From Pseudomonas putida (GTDB lineage Bacteria > Pseudomonadota > Gammaproteobacteria > Pseudomonadales > Pseudomonadaceae): a DNA stretch of 64,000 bases. Positions 37,268 to 46,185 of this stretch are shown here, in pieces. The notes beneath the pieces were generated by a model. The model was not told the origin of the DNA, ran no database searches, and saw nothing but the letters and a program-made list of their open reading frames with translations. Made by a program: the position numbers and the translations under genes. The stretch spans positions 350,783 through 414,782 of the forward strand of contig NZ_JANHLE010000001.1 in assembly GCF_028682475.1 (NCBI RefSeq), read 5' to 3'. The stretch's first letter is position 1, and every line of letters starts with the position of its first letter.

Positions 37268-39322
37268 ATGAGCAACAACCCCACCCTGCAAAGCTTCATC
37301 GGCGGCCGCTGGATCGGCCAGCACGGCGCCCAGACCCTGCGCAGCGCGATCAATGGCCAGCCGCTGGCGTGCACCCATGAAGAGGTGCTGGACTTCGCCG
37401 AAGCCGTCGCACACGCCCGCCAGCGCGGCATCGCCGAACTGATGGCGATGGACTTCCAGCAGCGTGCCGCACGCCTCAAGGCCCTCGGCAAGTTCCTGCT
37501 CGAGCGCAAGGAGCAGCTTTACGCGCTGTCCCACCACAGCGGCGCAACCCGCGCCGACAGCTGGATCGACATCGAAGGCGGCGCCGGCACCCTGTTCGCC
37601 TACGCCAGCATGGGCAGCCGCGAGCTGCCGTCCGGCAATGTGGTGCATGAAGGCCCGGTCATCCCGCTGAGCAAAGGCAACACCTTCGCAGGCAGCCACA
37701 TCCTGGTACCGCGCGGCGGCCTCGCCGTGCACATCAACGCCTTCAACTTCCCGATCTGGGGCATGCTCGAAAAGTTCGCCCCAAGCTTCCTCGCCGGCAT
37801 GCCGTGCATCGTCAAACCGGCCACCGCCACCAGCTACCTGACCGAAGTTGCGGTACGCCTGATGGACGAATCCGGTCTGCTGCCGGCCGGCAGCCTGCAG
37901 TTGATCGTCGGTGGTACCGGTGACCTGCTCGACCGCCTGCAGGGCCAGGACGTGGTGACCTTCACCGGTTCCGCCGACACCGCCGCCAAACTGCGCGTCA
38001 ACGCCAACCTGGTGCGCAACTCGATCCCGTTCAATGCCGAGGCCGACTCGCTGAACTGTGCGATCCTCGCCCCGGAAGTCACCCCGGACGACGAGGAATT
38101 CGACCTGTTCGTCAAGGAAGTCGCCCGTGAGATGACCACCAAGGCCGGCCAGAAGTGCACCGCGATTCGCCGTGCCATCGTCCCGGCCAAGCACATCGAT
38201 GCGGTCGCCGAGCGTCTGCGCGAACGCCTGGCCAAGGTAGTGGTCGGTGACCCGTCGGTGGAAGGCGTGAGGATGGGCGCACTGGCCTCGCATGCCCAGC
38301 AGGCCGACGTCGCCGAGCGCGTCGAAGCACTGCTGCAATCGAGCGACCTGCTGTTTGGCGCCAAGGACGGTTTCGCCCCACGTGGCGAAGGTGTCAACGA
38401 AGGCGCGTTCTTCGCCCCGACCCTGCTGCGCAGCCGCGACCCGCATGCCGAAGGCGGCGCCCACGACATCGAGGCATTCGGCCCGGTGAGCACCTTGATG
38501 GCCTACGACGACCTCGACGAAGCCATCGCCCTGGCCGCCCGTGGCAAAGGCAGCCTGGTCGCCAGCCTGATCACCAAAGATCCACGCGTCGCCGCCAAGG
38601 TAGTACCGGCGGCCGCCGCGCTGCACGGCCGCCTGCACATTCTCGACCGCGAATCGGCGGCCGAATCCACCGGCCACGGCTCGCCGCTGCCGCAGCTCAA
38701 GCACGGCGGCCCGGGGCGTGCCGGCGGTGGCGAAGAGCTCGGCGGCCTGCGTGCGGTCAAGCACTACCTGCAGCGCACTGCGGTACAAGGTTCGCCTAGC
38801 ATGCTGATGGCGGTCACCGGCGAGTATGTACGCGGTGCCAAGGTCTACGAGAGCGAGGTGCACCCGTTCCGCCGCCACTTCGAGGACCTGCAGATCGGTG
38901 AATCGCTGCTGACTCACCGCCGCACCGTCACCGAGTCGGATCTGGTCAACTTCGGCTGCCTGTCCGGCGACCACTTCTATATGCACTTCGACGATATTGC
39001 CGCCAAGGACTCGCAGTTCGGCAAGCGTATCGCCCACGGCTACTTCGTGCTGTCGGCGGCCGCCGGCCTGTTCGTCTCCCCTGGTGTCGGGCCGGTGCTG
39101 GCCAACTACGGCCTGGACACCCTGCGCTTCATCACCCCGGTGGGCATCGGCGACACCATCCAGGCGCGCCTGACCTGCAAGCGCAAGATCGACCAGGGCA
39201 AGGTCAGCCCCAAAGGCGAGCCGCAAGGCGTAGTGGCCTGGGACGTCGAGGTGACCAACCAGAACGGCGAGCTGTGCGCCAGCTATGACATCCTCACCCT
39301 GGTGGTGAAGCGCAACGCCTGA
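37268..39322 (+). CDS. paaZ: Oxepin-CoA hydrolase / semialdehyde dehydrogenase
   Basis: A 684-residue bifunctional ring-opening enzyme. Residues 1-520 form an aldehyde dehydrogenase with the glutamate in FNAEADSLNCAIL and the cysteine in KAGQKCTAIRRAI. Residues 530-684 form a MaoC-like (R)-hydratase domain with LSGDHFYMHFDD, carrying the catalytic Asp and His. It opens the oxepin ring and oxidises the resulting aldehyde. Last gene of the paa block, followed by a REP pair. Confidence 0.95.
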   Translation: MSNNPTLQSFIGGRWIGQHGAQTLRSAINGQPLACTHEEVLDFAEAVAHARQRGIAELMAMDFQQRAARLKALGKFLLERKEQLYALSHHSGATRADSWIDIEGGAGTLFAYASMGSRELPSGNVVHEGPVIPLSKGNTFAGSHILVPRGGLAVHINAFNFPIWGMLEKFAPSFLAGMPCIVKPATATSYLTEVAVRLMDESGLLPAGSLQLIVGGTGDLLDRLQGQDVVTFTGSADTAAKLRVNANLVRNSIPFNAEADSLNCAILAPEVTPDDEEFDLFVKEVAREMTTKAGQKCTAIRRAIVPAKHIDAVAERLRERLAKVVVGDPSVEGVRMGALASHAQQADVAERVEALLQSSDLLFGAKDGFAPRGEGVNEGAFFAPTLLRSRDPHAEGGAHDIEAFGPVSTLMAYDDLDEAIALAARGKGSLVASLITKDPRVAAKVVPAAAALHGRLHILDRESAAESTGHGSPLPQLKHGGPGRAGGGEELGGLRAVKHYLQRTAVQGSPSMLMAVTGEYVRGAKVYESEVHPFRRHFEDLQIGESLLTHRRTVTESDLVNFGCLSGDHFYMHFDDIAAKDSQFGKRIAHGYFVLSAAAGLFVSPGVGPVLANYGLDTLRFITPVGIGDTIQARLTCKRKIDQGKVSPKGEPQGVVAWDVEVTNQNGELCASYDILTLVVKRNA

Positions 39323-39326
39323 CTCC

Positions 39327-39397
39327 GGTGGGAGCGGGCTTGCCCCGCGATTGCGGTGTGCCAGTCACATCGTATCGCGGGGCAAGCCCGCTCCCAC
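39327..39397. repeat. REP pair after paaZ
   Basis: Two inverted REP cores (GGTGGGAGCGGGCTTGCCCC and its complement) enclose about 24 bases. It starts four bases after the paaZ stop and may act as transcript end or gyrase site; no typical terminator was found here. Confidence 0.88.
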
Positions 39398-39432
39398 AGC
39401 GCGGTGAGCGGGCACAACGTCATACCAGAACA

Positions 39433-39870
39433 CTAGATGACATTGGCACAGAACAGATCGTGATTGCCGTCGGTAGCACTCCCGCGCACCACCAGGGCAT
39501 AGCTGCCCGAGCGAAGGCTGTTGAGCGACAAGGGCGCGACCTTCACCAGCGCGATGCCAGAGCCATTGAGGTCTGAACGCACGGTTTCATTCATCGAATA
39601 AGCCGGCTTGCCACTCAGGCCGCCGCACGCCCCTGCATAAAGATAGGTATACAGACGCGCAGGCATTGCCGTGTTGTCGGGTACGCCACTGACAGCGATG
39701 CGAATTTCCGTCTCGCTACCCCTTGCTACCAAGGTGGCATCGGCAATCTGCCCGGCATTGTAGTGGGTTGCATTCAGAGGGACGCTGACGACCTGATGAT
39801 CAGGCGCTGTAGCGCAACCTGACATCCAGCCAACGGCCGTCACCAGCGCCAGTGAAGATAAAATCTTCAT
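39433..39870 (-). CDS. Small predicted lipoprotein, unknown function
   Basis: A 145-residue protein with an N-terminal signal and a plausible lipobox (VGWMSGC). The mature part (ATAPDHQVVSVPLNATHYNA, later RLYTYLYAGACGGLSGKPAY) looks like a small beta-rich periplasmic domain. I do not recognise a family. AAGGAG lies seven bases before the ATG, supporting the start. It stands alone between the paaZ end and the second tRNA-Val. Confidence 0.7.
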   Translation of the reverse strand: MKILSSLALVTAVGWMSGCATAPDHQVVSVPLNATHYNAGQIADATLVARGSETEIRIAVSGVPDNTAMPARLYTYLYAGACGGLSGKPAYSMNETVRSDLNGSGIALVKVAPLSLNSLRSGSYALVVRGSATDGNHDLFCANVI

Positions 39871-39989
39871 CGCAGGACTCCTTACAAGCAAGATGCATGG
39901 AAGTTATCCCCCTCTTAATTCTAGCGTTGCTGCCTGTAGCGGCTGTGCTTCGGATAGCCGGTCTGTAGCAGAACGGAATCGCAGAAAGC

Positions 39990-40021
39990 AAAAAAGGCGA
40001 CCCTTTCGGATCGCCTTTTTT
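39990..40021 (-). terminator. Terminator of second tRNA-Val
   Basis: AAAAAAGGCGA and TCGCCTTTTTT flank CC-CTTTC-GG; read on the minus strand the hairpin ends in six T, 28 bases beyond the tRNA 3' end. Similar in sequence to the terminator of the first tRNA-Val copy. Confidence 0.85.
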
Positions 40022-40048
40022 GTACCGCCAGCAGGGGCGGATTTGATT

Positions 40049-40125
40049 TGGTAGGCACAATTGGACTCGAACCAACGACCCCCACCATGTCAAGGTGGTG
40101 CTCTAACCAACTGAGCTATGTGCCT
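40049..40125 (-). tRNA. tRNA-Val (anticodon GAC), second copy
   Basis: All 77 bases are identical to the gene at 9032-9108, and identity extends a few bases on each side (GATTTGG before, GCTGTG after, plus strand). Same anticodon GAC and encoded CCA. The two copies are direct repeats about 31 kb apart that bracket the amine-phenylacetate block. Confidence 0.97.
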
Positions 40126-40312
40126 GCTGTGTGGCGGCATTCTACGGAATCGGCTGCCCGTGTCAACTCTTTTTTTCAAGCTAAGCCACTGAATAACAAA
40201 CGTATTTGTGAAAACCCGGGGTAAAGGATTTTCAACACACGACTAGCGGGTGTTTATTATTATTGATAGCATCGGTACAGTCGTAAAAAATATAAAACAG
40301 AGGTTTCGCAGC

Positions 40313-41596
40313 ATGGCCAATACCCCCTACCCTCAGTCCTACTACGCCGCATCGGCCAATCCGGTTCCGCCGCGCCCGGCGCTGCAGGAAGAGGTTCAGA
40401 CCGATGTCTGCGTGATCGGCGCCGGCTACACCGGTCTGTCCAGCGCCCTGTTCCTGCTGGAAGCGGGCTTCAGCGTGACCGTGCTCGAAGCCGCGAAAGT
40501 CGGTTTCGGCGCTTCGGGCCGCAACGGTGGCCAGATCGTCAACAGTTACAGCCGCGACATCGACGTCATCGAACGCACCGTCGGCCCCAAGCAGGCGCAA
40601 CTGCTCGGCCAGATGGCCTTCGAAGGCGGGCGCATCATCCGTGAGCGCGTGGCCAAATACAACATCCAGTGCGATCTGAAAGACGGTGGCGTGTTCGCCG
40701 CCCTGACCGCCAAGCAGATGGGTCACCTGGAATCGCAAAAGCGCCTGTGGGAACGCTTCGGCCACACCCAGCTGGAGCTGATGGACCAGAAGCGCATTCG
40801 TGAAGTGGTCGATTGCGATCAGTACCTGGGCGGCATGCTCGACATGAGCGGCGGCCATATCCACCCACTGAACCTGGCGCTGGGCGAAGCCGCAGCCGTC
40901 GAGTCGCTGGGCGGCAAGATCTATGAACAATCCCCAGCCGTACGCATCGAGCGTGGCGCCAACCCGGTGGTGCACACCCCGCAAGGTAAAGTACGCGCCA
41001 AATTCGTCATCGTTGCCGGTAACGCCTACCTGGGCAACCTGGTGCCGGAACTGGCGGCCAAGTCGATGCCATGCGGCACCCAGGTGATCACCACCGAGCC
41101 GCTGGGCGAAGAACTGGCGCGCAGCCTGCTGCCGCAAGACTACTGCGTCGAAGACTGCAACTACCTGCTCGACTACTACCGCCTGACCGGCGACAAGCGC
41201 CTGATCTTCGGTGGCGGCGTGGTCTACGGTGCCCGTGACCCGGCGAACATCGAAGCGATCATCCGTCCGAAGATGCTCAAGGCCTTCCCGCAGCTCAAGG
41301 ACGTGAAGATCGACTACGCCTGGACCGGCAACTTCCTGCTGACCCTGTCGCGCCTGCCACAGGTCGGCCGTCTGGGCGACAACATCTACTACTCCCAGGG
41401 TTGCAGTGGCCACGGTGTCACCTACACCCACCTGGCGGGCAAGGTACTGGCCGAGGCCCTGCGTGGTCAGGCCGAGCGTTTCGACGCGTTCGCCGAACTG
41501 CCGCACTACCCGTTCCCGGGTGGTCAGATGCTGCGCGTACCGTTCAGCGCCATCGGTGCCTGGTACTACAGCCTGCGCGACCGTCTGGGCTTCTAA
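40313..41596 (+). CDS. FAD amine oxidase, PuuB/OrdL-like
   Basis: A 427-residue D-amino-acid-oxidase-type flavoprotein. The FAD-binding motif is VIGAGYTGLSSALFLLEAGF (about 38-57), followed by GFGASGRNGGQIVNSYSRDI, typical of gamma-glutamylputrescine oxidases, and a C-terminal YYSQGCSGHGVTYTHLAGKV. It probably oxidises gamma-glutamylputrescine or a related secondary amine. No puu genes lie beside it, so the substrate is uncertain. AGAGG lies ten bases before the chosen ATG. Confidence 0.85.
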   Translation: MANTPYPQSYYAASANPVPPRPALQEEVQTDVCVIGAGYTGLSSALFLLEAGFSVTVLEAAKVGFGASGRNGGQIVNSYSRDIDVIERTVGPKQAQLLGQMAFEGGRIIRERVAKYNIQCDLKDGGVFAALTAKQMGHLESQKRLWERFGHTQLELMDQKRIREVVDCDQYLGGMLDMSGGHIHPLNLALGEAAAVESLGGKIYEQSPAVRIERGANPVVHTPQGKVRAKFVIVAGNAYLGNLVPELAAKSMPCGTQVITTEPLGEELARSLLPQDYCVEDCNYLLDYYRLTGDKRLIFGGGVVYGARDPANIEAIIRPKMLKAFPQLKDVKIDYAWTGNFLLTLSRLPQVGRLGDNIYYSQGCSGHGVTYTHLAGKVLAEALRGQAERFDAFAELPHYPFPGGQMLRVPFSAIGAWYYSLRDRLGF

Positions 41597-41617
41597 GCCC
41601 GAGCCCGGCCTGCGCCG

Positions 41618-42304
41618 TCATTGCCCCAGGGCGCTGACGGCCTGGCGGGCCGCTTGTTCCTGGCCCGCCTGGGCCAGGTCATTGGCCGCCTTCAGCCAAC
41701 GCTGACGGTCAACCTGAGCCGGCAACAGGCTCGGTGGCTGCACCAGTACCGCCCAATTCCCCTGCTTGTCCCACGCCGATGCGAAGTCGTCGAAGTCCAT
41801 CAACAGACGTCGACTGTTCCCCGCCCGCAGCAGCACCCGTTGCTTGTAGCTGTCGTAACCGACCAGCAAGGCATAACGCGGCTCGCCCCAGAACGCCGAA
41901 CCCTGCTCGAAACGTAGCAGCACCGGATTGCCGGCAGCCACCTGGGTCAGCAGCGCATTCAGCTTCGGCTCCAGCGGGTAAACCACCATGCCGTACTGGC
42001 GGGCGACGGTCTGCATCGAGCCCTGCAGCTTGTCGACGCCCTGCGGCAGGCCCAAGGGTTGCTCGAGCAAACCCGGGGTAATCCGCACGCCCTGCTGCGA
42101 CAGGATCGCTGCCAGCGCCATCGGCGCGCTCTGGTTGGCATTGCCGCGGTAGAACGGCACCGAACCGATTTCCACCCGTTGTGGCAAACCCTTGGTCGTT
42201 GCAGCAGGCTGGCTGGCGCAACCGGCCAGGGCCAGGGCCATCGCGCAGGCCGCCAGCAGGCGGCGCGGGGCGATAGCGGAGAAAGAGGTAGACAGTGGCA
42301 GCAT
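41618..42304 (-). CDS. C39-peptidase-like lipoprotein, catalytic residues lost
   Basis: A 228-residue lipoprotein (lipobox ALAGC near residue 28) with a papain-like C39 fold: VPFYRGNANQSAPMALAAIL would carry the catalytic cysteine, and PRYALLVGYDSYKQRVLLRA the histidine. Serine replaces the expected cysteine and no histidine is at the second site. The protein is therefore probably a binding or scaffold protein. A C-terminal helical part with alanine-rich repeats resembles a TPR. It converges with the PuuB-like gene. Confidence 0.75.
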   Translation of the reverse strand: MLPLSTSFSAIAPRRLLAACAMALALAGCASQPAATTKGLPQRVEIGSVPFYRGNANQSAPMALAAILSQQGVRITPGLLEQPLGLPQGVDKLQGSMQTVARQYGMVVYPLEPKLNALLTQVAAGNPVLLRFEQGSAFWGEPRYALLVGYDSYKQRVLLRAGNSRRLLMDFDDFASAWDKQGNWAVLVQPPSLLPAQVDRQRWLKAANDLAQAGQEQAARQAVSALGQ

Positions 42305-42521
42305 GAACACTCGCTTGTGCTGATGCCCGGCAGACAGCGCCCGGCCCTGGGGTGCGATCATAGGCCCGCAGGCCGCGTGGGTATAGTGTGGAGGCGGCTT
42401 AGAACAAAGCGGCCCAAGGGCTAGACCATCGGTCAATGGTTTAAAAGACGGCTTCGGCTAGACTCTAGGGGTGTCCGCGTGGCCAGCATCATGGGCTGAC
42501 CAGGGACCTGAGGAGGCAGAC

Positions 42522-42698
42522 ATGAGCCTGACAATGGCCATTTTCATGCTGGTAGGCGCCTGGTTGAGCGTCGCCGCCGCCATGCTCTGGGGCGTGCTGC
42601 GGATTGCCCGCCGCCACCACCCGCACCATACCTTGCCGAAGACAACCAGTGAGGCCGTACCGACGCGGCGTAGTCGTCGGCATGCCAGTGCGCACTAA
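42522..42698 (+). CDS. Small membrane protein
   Basis: A 58-residue protein with one helix (MAIFMLVGAWLSVAAAMLWG) and a basic, His-rich tail (ARRHHPHHTLPKTTSEAVPT). GAGGAGG lies seven bases before the ATG, which supports translation. Function unknown. Downstream is a REP pair. Confidence 0.6.
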   Translation: MSLTMAIFMLVGAWLSVAAAMLWGVLRIARRHHPHHTLPKTTSEAVPTRRSRRHASAH

Positions 42699-42715
42699 TT
42701 GATTGCTGAAAAGCA

Positions 42716-42768
42716 TCGCGGGGCAAGCCCGCTCCCACCAGGCCTGTGGGAGCGGGCTTGCCCCGCGA
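42716..42768. repeat. REP pair
   Basis: Two inverted REP cores, GGGGCAAGCCCGCTCCCACC and its complement, separated by a few bases. They lie between the small membrane protein and terC stops and may terminate both. Confidence 0.9.
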
Positions 42769-42774
42769 TTTGCA

Positions 42775-43524
42775 TCAACCCTCAGCCGCTTCGCGCTTGA
42801 GCCGCGCTCGGCGCGAGAGGATGTTCAGCGCTTCGATCGCAGTAGAGAACGCCATCGCCGCATACACATAACCTTTCGGTACATGGGCGCCAAAGCCTTC
42901 GGCGATCAGGGTCATACCGATCATGATCAGGAAGCCCAGGGCCAGCATCACCACGGTCGGGTTGTCGTTGATGAACTTGGCCAGCGGGTCGGCAGCCACC
43001 AGCATCACCACCACGGCACTCACTACAGCAATGATCATGATCGGCAAGTGCTCGGTCATGCCCACAGCGGTAATGATGCTGTCGATCGAGAAGACGATGT
43101 CCAGCAGCAGGATCTGACCAATCGCGGCCGCAAAGCCCAGGGTGATGGTCGAGGACGCTTTGCTTTCTTCCTTGGCCCGCGGATCGACGCTCTCGTGGAT
43201 TTCAGTGGTTGCCTTCCACAGCAGGAACAGACCACCGGCAATCAGGATCATGTCCTTCCAGGAGAAGGCATGACCGAACACATCGATAACCGGCTCGGTC
43301 AGTTGCACGATCCAGGCAATGGTGCTGAGCAGACCCAGGCGCATCACCAGCGCCATGCTGATACCGATTCGACGCGCCTTGGAGCGGAATTCCTCGGGCA
43401 ACTTGTTGGTCAGGATGGAGATGAAGATCAGGTTATCGATGCCGAGCACGATCTCCATGGCCACCAGGGTGGCCAGGGCTACCCAGGCGGTCGGGCTTGC
43501 AGCGAGTTCCAACAAGTATTCCAT
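42775..43524 (-). CDS. TerC family integral membrane protein
   Basis: A 249-residue membrane protein of the TerC/YgdQ group, with about seven helices. Family markers are [20 protein letters not shown] near residue 22 and [20 protein letters not shown] near 140, whose acidic residues may bind metal ions. Some members export manganese. Ends a few bases before the REP pair. Confidence 0.88.
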   Translation of the reverse strand: MEYLLELAASPTAWVALATLVAMEIVLGIDNLIFISILTNKLPEEFRSKARRIGISMALVMRLGLLSTIAWIVQLTEPVIDVFGHAFSWKDMILIAGGLFLLWKATTEIHESVDPRAKEESKASSTITLGFAAAIGQILLLDIVFSIDSIITAVGMTEHLPIMIIAVVSAVVVMLVAADPLAKFINDNPTVVMLALGFLIMIGMTLIAEGFGAHVPKGYVYAAMAFSTAIEALNILSRRARLKREAAEG

Positions 43525-43554
43525 GAATCAATCCTGCATCAAGGTAAGGGTGGG

Positions 43555-43794
43555 TCAGATTTCTTTAGCGCTGTCGTCGCGCTCGGGCTTGGCGGCCTTC
43601 TCGCCCTCGGAGCCGGTGGCTTCGCTGAGGGCCTGCTGGGCGGCTTGGTTGGTTTGGTCGATCGCTTCCTTGGCGGACTCTGCGGCCTGGTTGAGCATCT
43701 GCTGGGCGGATTTTTCCGCCTGCTCGCAGCCGCTCACGGCAAACAGGGCCAGCAGTAGCACCAGGGGTGTGCCGATGGATTTGAGTTGCAGCAT
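43555..43794 (-). CDS. Small predicted lipoprotein
   Basis: A 79-residue protein with lipobox AVSGC after a hydrophobic leader (GTPLVLLLALFAVSGCEQAE). The mature part is an alanine- and glutamine-rich helix (QMLNQAAESAKEAIDQTNQA) that could form a coiled coil. Function unknown. It lies just upstream of terC and runs divergently from nhaR. Confidence 0.7.
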   Translation of the reverse strand: MLQLKSIGTPLVLLLALFAVSGCEQAEKSAQQMLNQAAESAKEAIDQTNQAAQQALSEATGSEGEKAAKPERDDSAKEI

Positions 43795-43929
43795 CTGTGG
43801 TTCTCCGTGTCGATGATCAGTGCCCAGTCAGTGGCACCGTGATGGCTGGGGATTGTAAATATCTCGATACATCAGGAAAATTCGTATTTTCAGCGCTTAT
43901 ACTTCGGTTTTTACGAATCGGGAACCTGC

Positions 43930-44826
43930 ATGCTCAACTACCGTCAGCTGCATTACTTCTGGGTGGTGGCCCGCACCGGCAGCATCGTGCGCGCTGGCGA
44001 GCAGTTGAACCTGACGCCGCAGACCATCAGCGGGCAGATCAGCCTGCTCGAACAGACTTACGGCATCGAGCTGTTTCGCCGGGTCGGGCGGCAGCTGGAA
44101 CTGACCGAAACGGGTCGCCAGGCGCTGACCTACGCCGAGCAGATGTTTCAGATCGGCGGCGAGCTGGAAGCCATGCTGCGCGCCCGCCCGGACGAACAGC
44201 AGATCCTGTTTCGGGTCGGGGTCGCCGATGTGGTGCCCAAATCCATCGTCTACCGCCTGCTGGCACCGACCATGGACATGGAAGACGCCCTGCGCTTGAG
44301 CTGCCGCGAAGACAAACTCGAACGCCTGCTGGCCGACCTTGCAATCCAGCGCCTGGACCTGGTGATCTCCGACAGCCCCATGCCCAGCCATCTGGACATC
44401 AAGGGGTACAGCCAGCGCCTGGGTGAATGTGGCATCAGTTTCTTCGCCACCCCTGCCCTGGCCGCTGAATTGAGCGAGGAGTTTCCGGCCTGCCTGCAAC
44501 ATGCGCCGCTGCTGATCCCCGGCCAGGAAACCGTGGTGCGCAGCCGCTTGCTGCGCTGGTTCGCCGAGCAGCAGATTCAGCCGCGGATAGTCGGCGAGTT
44601 CGATGACAGTGCGTTGATGCAGGCGTTTGGCCAGTCCGGCAGCGGCATCTTCATCGGCCCCAGCGTGATTGCCGATGAAGTCTGCCGCCAGTACGGGGTT
44701 GAGTTGATCGGCCAGACCGACGCGGTGATCGAGTCGTTCTACGCCATTTCGGTGGAGCGCAAGGTCAAACACCCGGGCATTCTCGCCATCACCGAAGGCG
44801 CCCGCCGCCAACTGTTCAACTGGTAG
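43930..44826 (+). CDS. nhaR: LysR-family activator NhaR
   Basis: A 298-residue LysR-type regulator. The N-terminal helix-turn-helix is YRQLHYFWVVARTGSIVRAG; the effector domain carries VADVVPKSIVYRLLAPTMDM, characteristic of NhaR, which activates sodium/proton antiport genes in other bacteria. No antiporter gene is adjacent. Its end overlaps the MFS gene on the other strand by 11 bases. Confidence 0.88.
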   Translation: MLNYRQLHYFWVVARTGSIVRAGEQLNLTPQTISGQISLLEQTYGIELFRRVGRQLELTETGRQALTYAEQMFQIGGELEAMLRARPDEQQILFRVGVADVVPKSIVYRLLAPTMDMEDALRLSCREDKLERLLADLAIQRLDLVISDSPMPSHLDIKGYSQRLGECGISFFATPALAAELSEEFPACLQHAPLLIPGQETVVRSRLLRWFAEQQIQPRIVGEFDDSALMQAFGQSGSGIFIGPSVIADEVCRQYGVELIGQTDAVIESFYAISVERKVKHPGILAITEGARRQLFNW

Positions 44827-45970
44827 CGTTGGGGTTGCGCATGCGCATCAAGCCCAGCGCCAGCAGCACCGAGGCGCCAATCAGCACGGCGGCGGCATAA
44901 CCGAGGGCAGCCAGGCCCACAGCGTCGATCACCCGGCCGCCGATGATTGCCCCCAGACCAATCCCCAGATTGGCCCCGGCAATGTTCAGCGAAGCGGCAA
45001 AGGCCGGTGCCTGCGGTGCCGCCTTGATCAGGCGGACGTGACTGACCAGAAACAGCGCCGCCTGGGCCGCTCCCCAGATCGCCAGCGCGCCGATCAGGCC
45101 GTAGGTGGAGTGGATGCTCGGCACCAGGGCAATCAGGCCGACCAGCATCAACGCACAAAAGCCTGCAGAAGCCAGCAACGGGTGGCGATCCACCGCGCGG
45201 CCACCCAGGCTGTTACCGATCAGGCCTACCGCGCCGAAACCCATCAGGTACCAGCCGACCCGCGTGCCATCGAATCCGGCCAGGCGTTCGAGGATATCGG
45301 CCAGATAGGTATAAACGGTGAACATGCCGCTGAACACCAGCACCGAGAGCAGCACGTGGCCTTGCAACAAACGGCTGCGCAGGGTGCCGAACTGCCCGCG
45401 CAACGAGGTGGCCTGGTTATGCCGCGGTGTACGCGGCAGGTAAAGGTGCAGCAGCAACGCCTTGGCCAGCGCCAGCACGGCCAGCAAGGCGAACGCCGCA
45501 CGCCAGCCCAGCGCATCGCCGACCAGGGTGCCGACCGGAATTCCGAACACCGTGGCACACACCACACCAAAGCTGATCTTGGAAATGGCCCGCCCGGCAT
45601 ACGCCGGTCCGACGATATCCACCGCCGTTTCACTGGCCAGTGACCAGAACACCGGCAGGCCCAGCGCCGGCAGCAGCCGCGCCAGGCCCATGACATAAAT
45701 GTTCGGCGCAATCGCCGCCAGGGCGTTGCAGGCGGCGAACAGCAGGAGGATGCCGACGAACAGGCGCTTGCGCTCGAAGCGTGCACACCAGGCGGTGAGG
45801 AACGGGCCAAAACAGGCCACGGTGAAAGCAAACAGGGTCACCAGCAGCCCGGCCTGGGGCACGCTGACCGCCAGATCGCGGGCGATCCCCGGCAACAGGC
45901 CGACAATCACGAACTCGGTGGTCAACACAGTGAAGCCGGCCGCAGCCAGCAACAGAATCGGCAGTAACAT
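44816..45970 (-). CDS. MFS drug/sugar efflux transporter
   Basis: A 384-residue major-facilitator protein with 12 predicted helices, of the DHA1/AraJ type (TTEFVIVGLLPGIARDLAVS; LTAWCARFERKRLFVGILLL). Substrate not inferable. GGAG lies before the ATG. It is convergent with nhaR and divergent from sstT. Confidence 0.85.
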   Translation of the reverse strand: MLLPILLLAAAGFTVLTTEFVIVGLLPGIARDLAVSVPQAGLLVTLFAFTVACFGPFLTAWCARFERKRLFVGILLLFAACNALAAIAPNIYVMGLARLLPALGLPVFWSLASETAVDIVGPAYAGRAISKISFGVVCATVFGIPVGTLVGDALGWRAAFALLAVLALAKALLLHLYLPRTPRHNQATSLRGQFGTLRSRLLQGHVLLSVLVFSGMFTVYTYLADILERLAGFDGTRVGWYLMGFGAVGLIGNSLGGRAVDRHPLLASAGFCALMLVGLIALVPSIHSTYGLIGALAIWGAAQAALFLVSHVRLIKAAPQAPAFAASLNIAGANLGIGLGAIIGGRVIDAVGLAALGYAAAVLIGASVLLALGLMRMRNPNATS

Positions 45971-46185
45971 CTACACTCCAGAACGCTAAACATCCACGGC
46001 CGTCAGCCGTTTCAAAGGGGCGCGCATACTACACGGCCGTCTTGTCGGGTGACACAGGGCAATCACCCATTGTGCCTGCTGTGCTAAAGTCGCGCCCCTT
46101 TCATGCCCCTGATCGCCTGACGCCCTCGTATTTTCCGGCGTCGCAACGGGCTGACTGCCCTCTACAAGACTGAGAAACACCCGAC

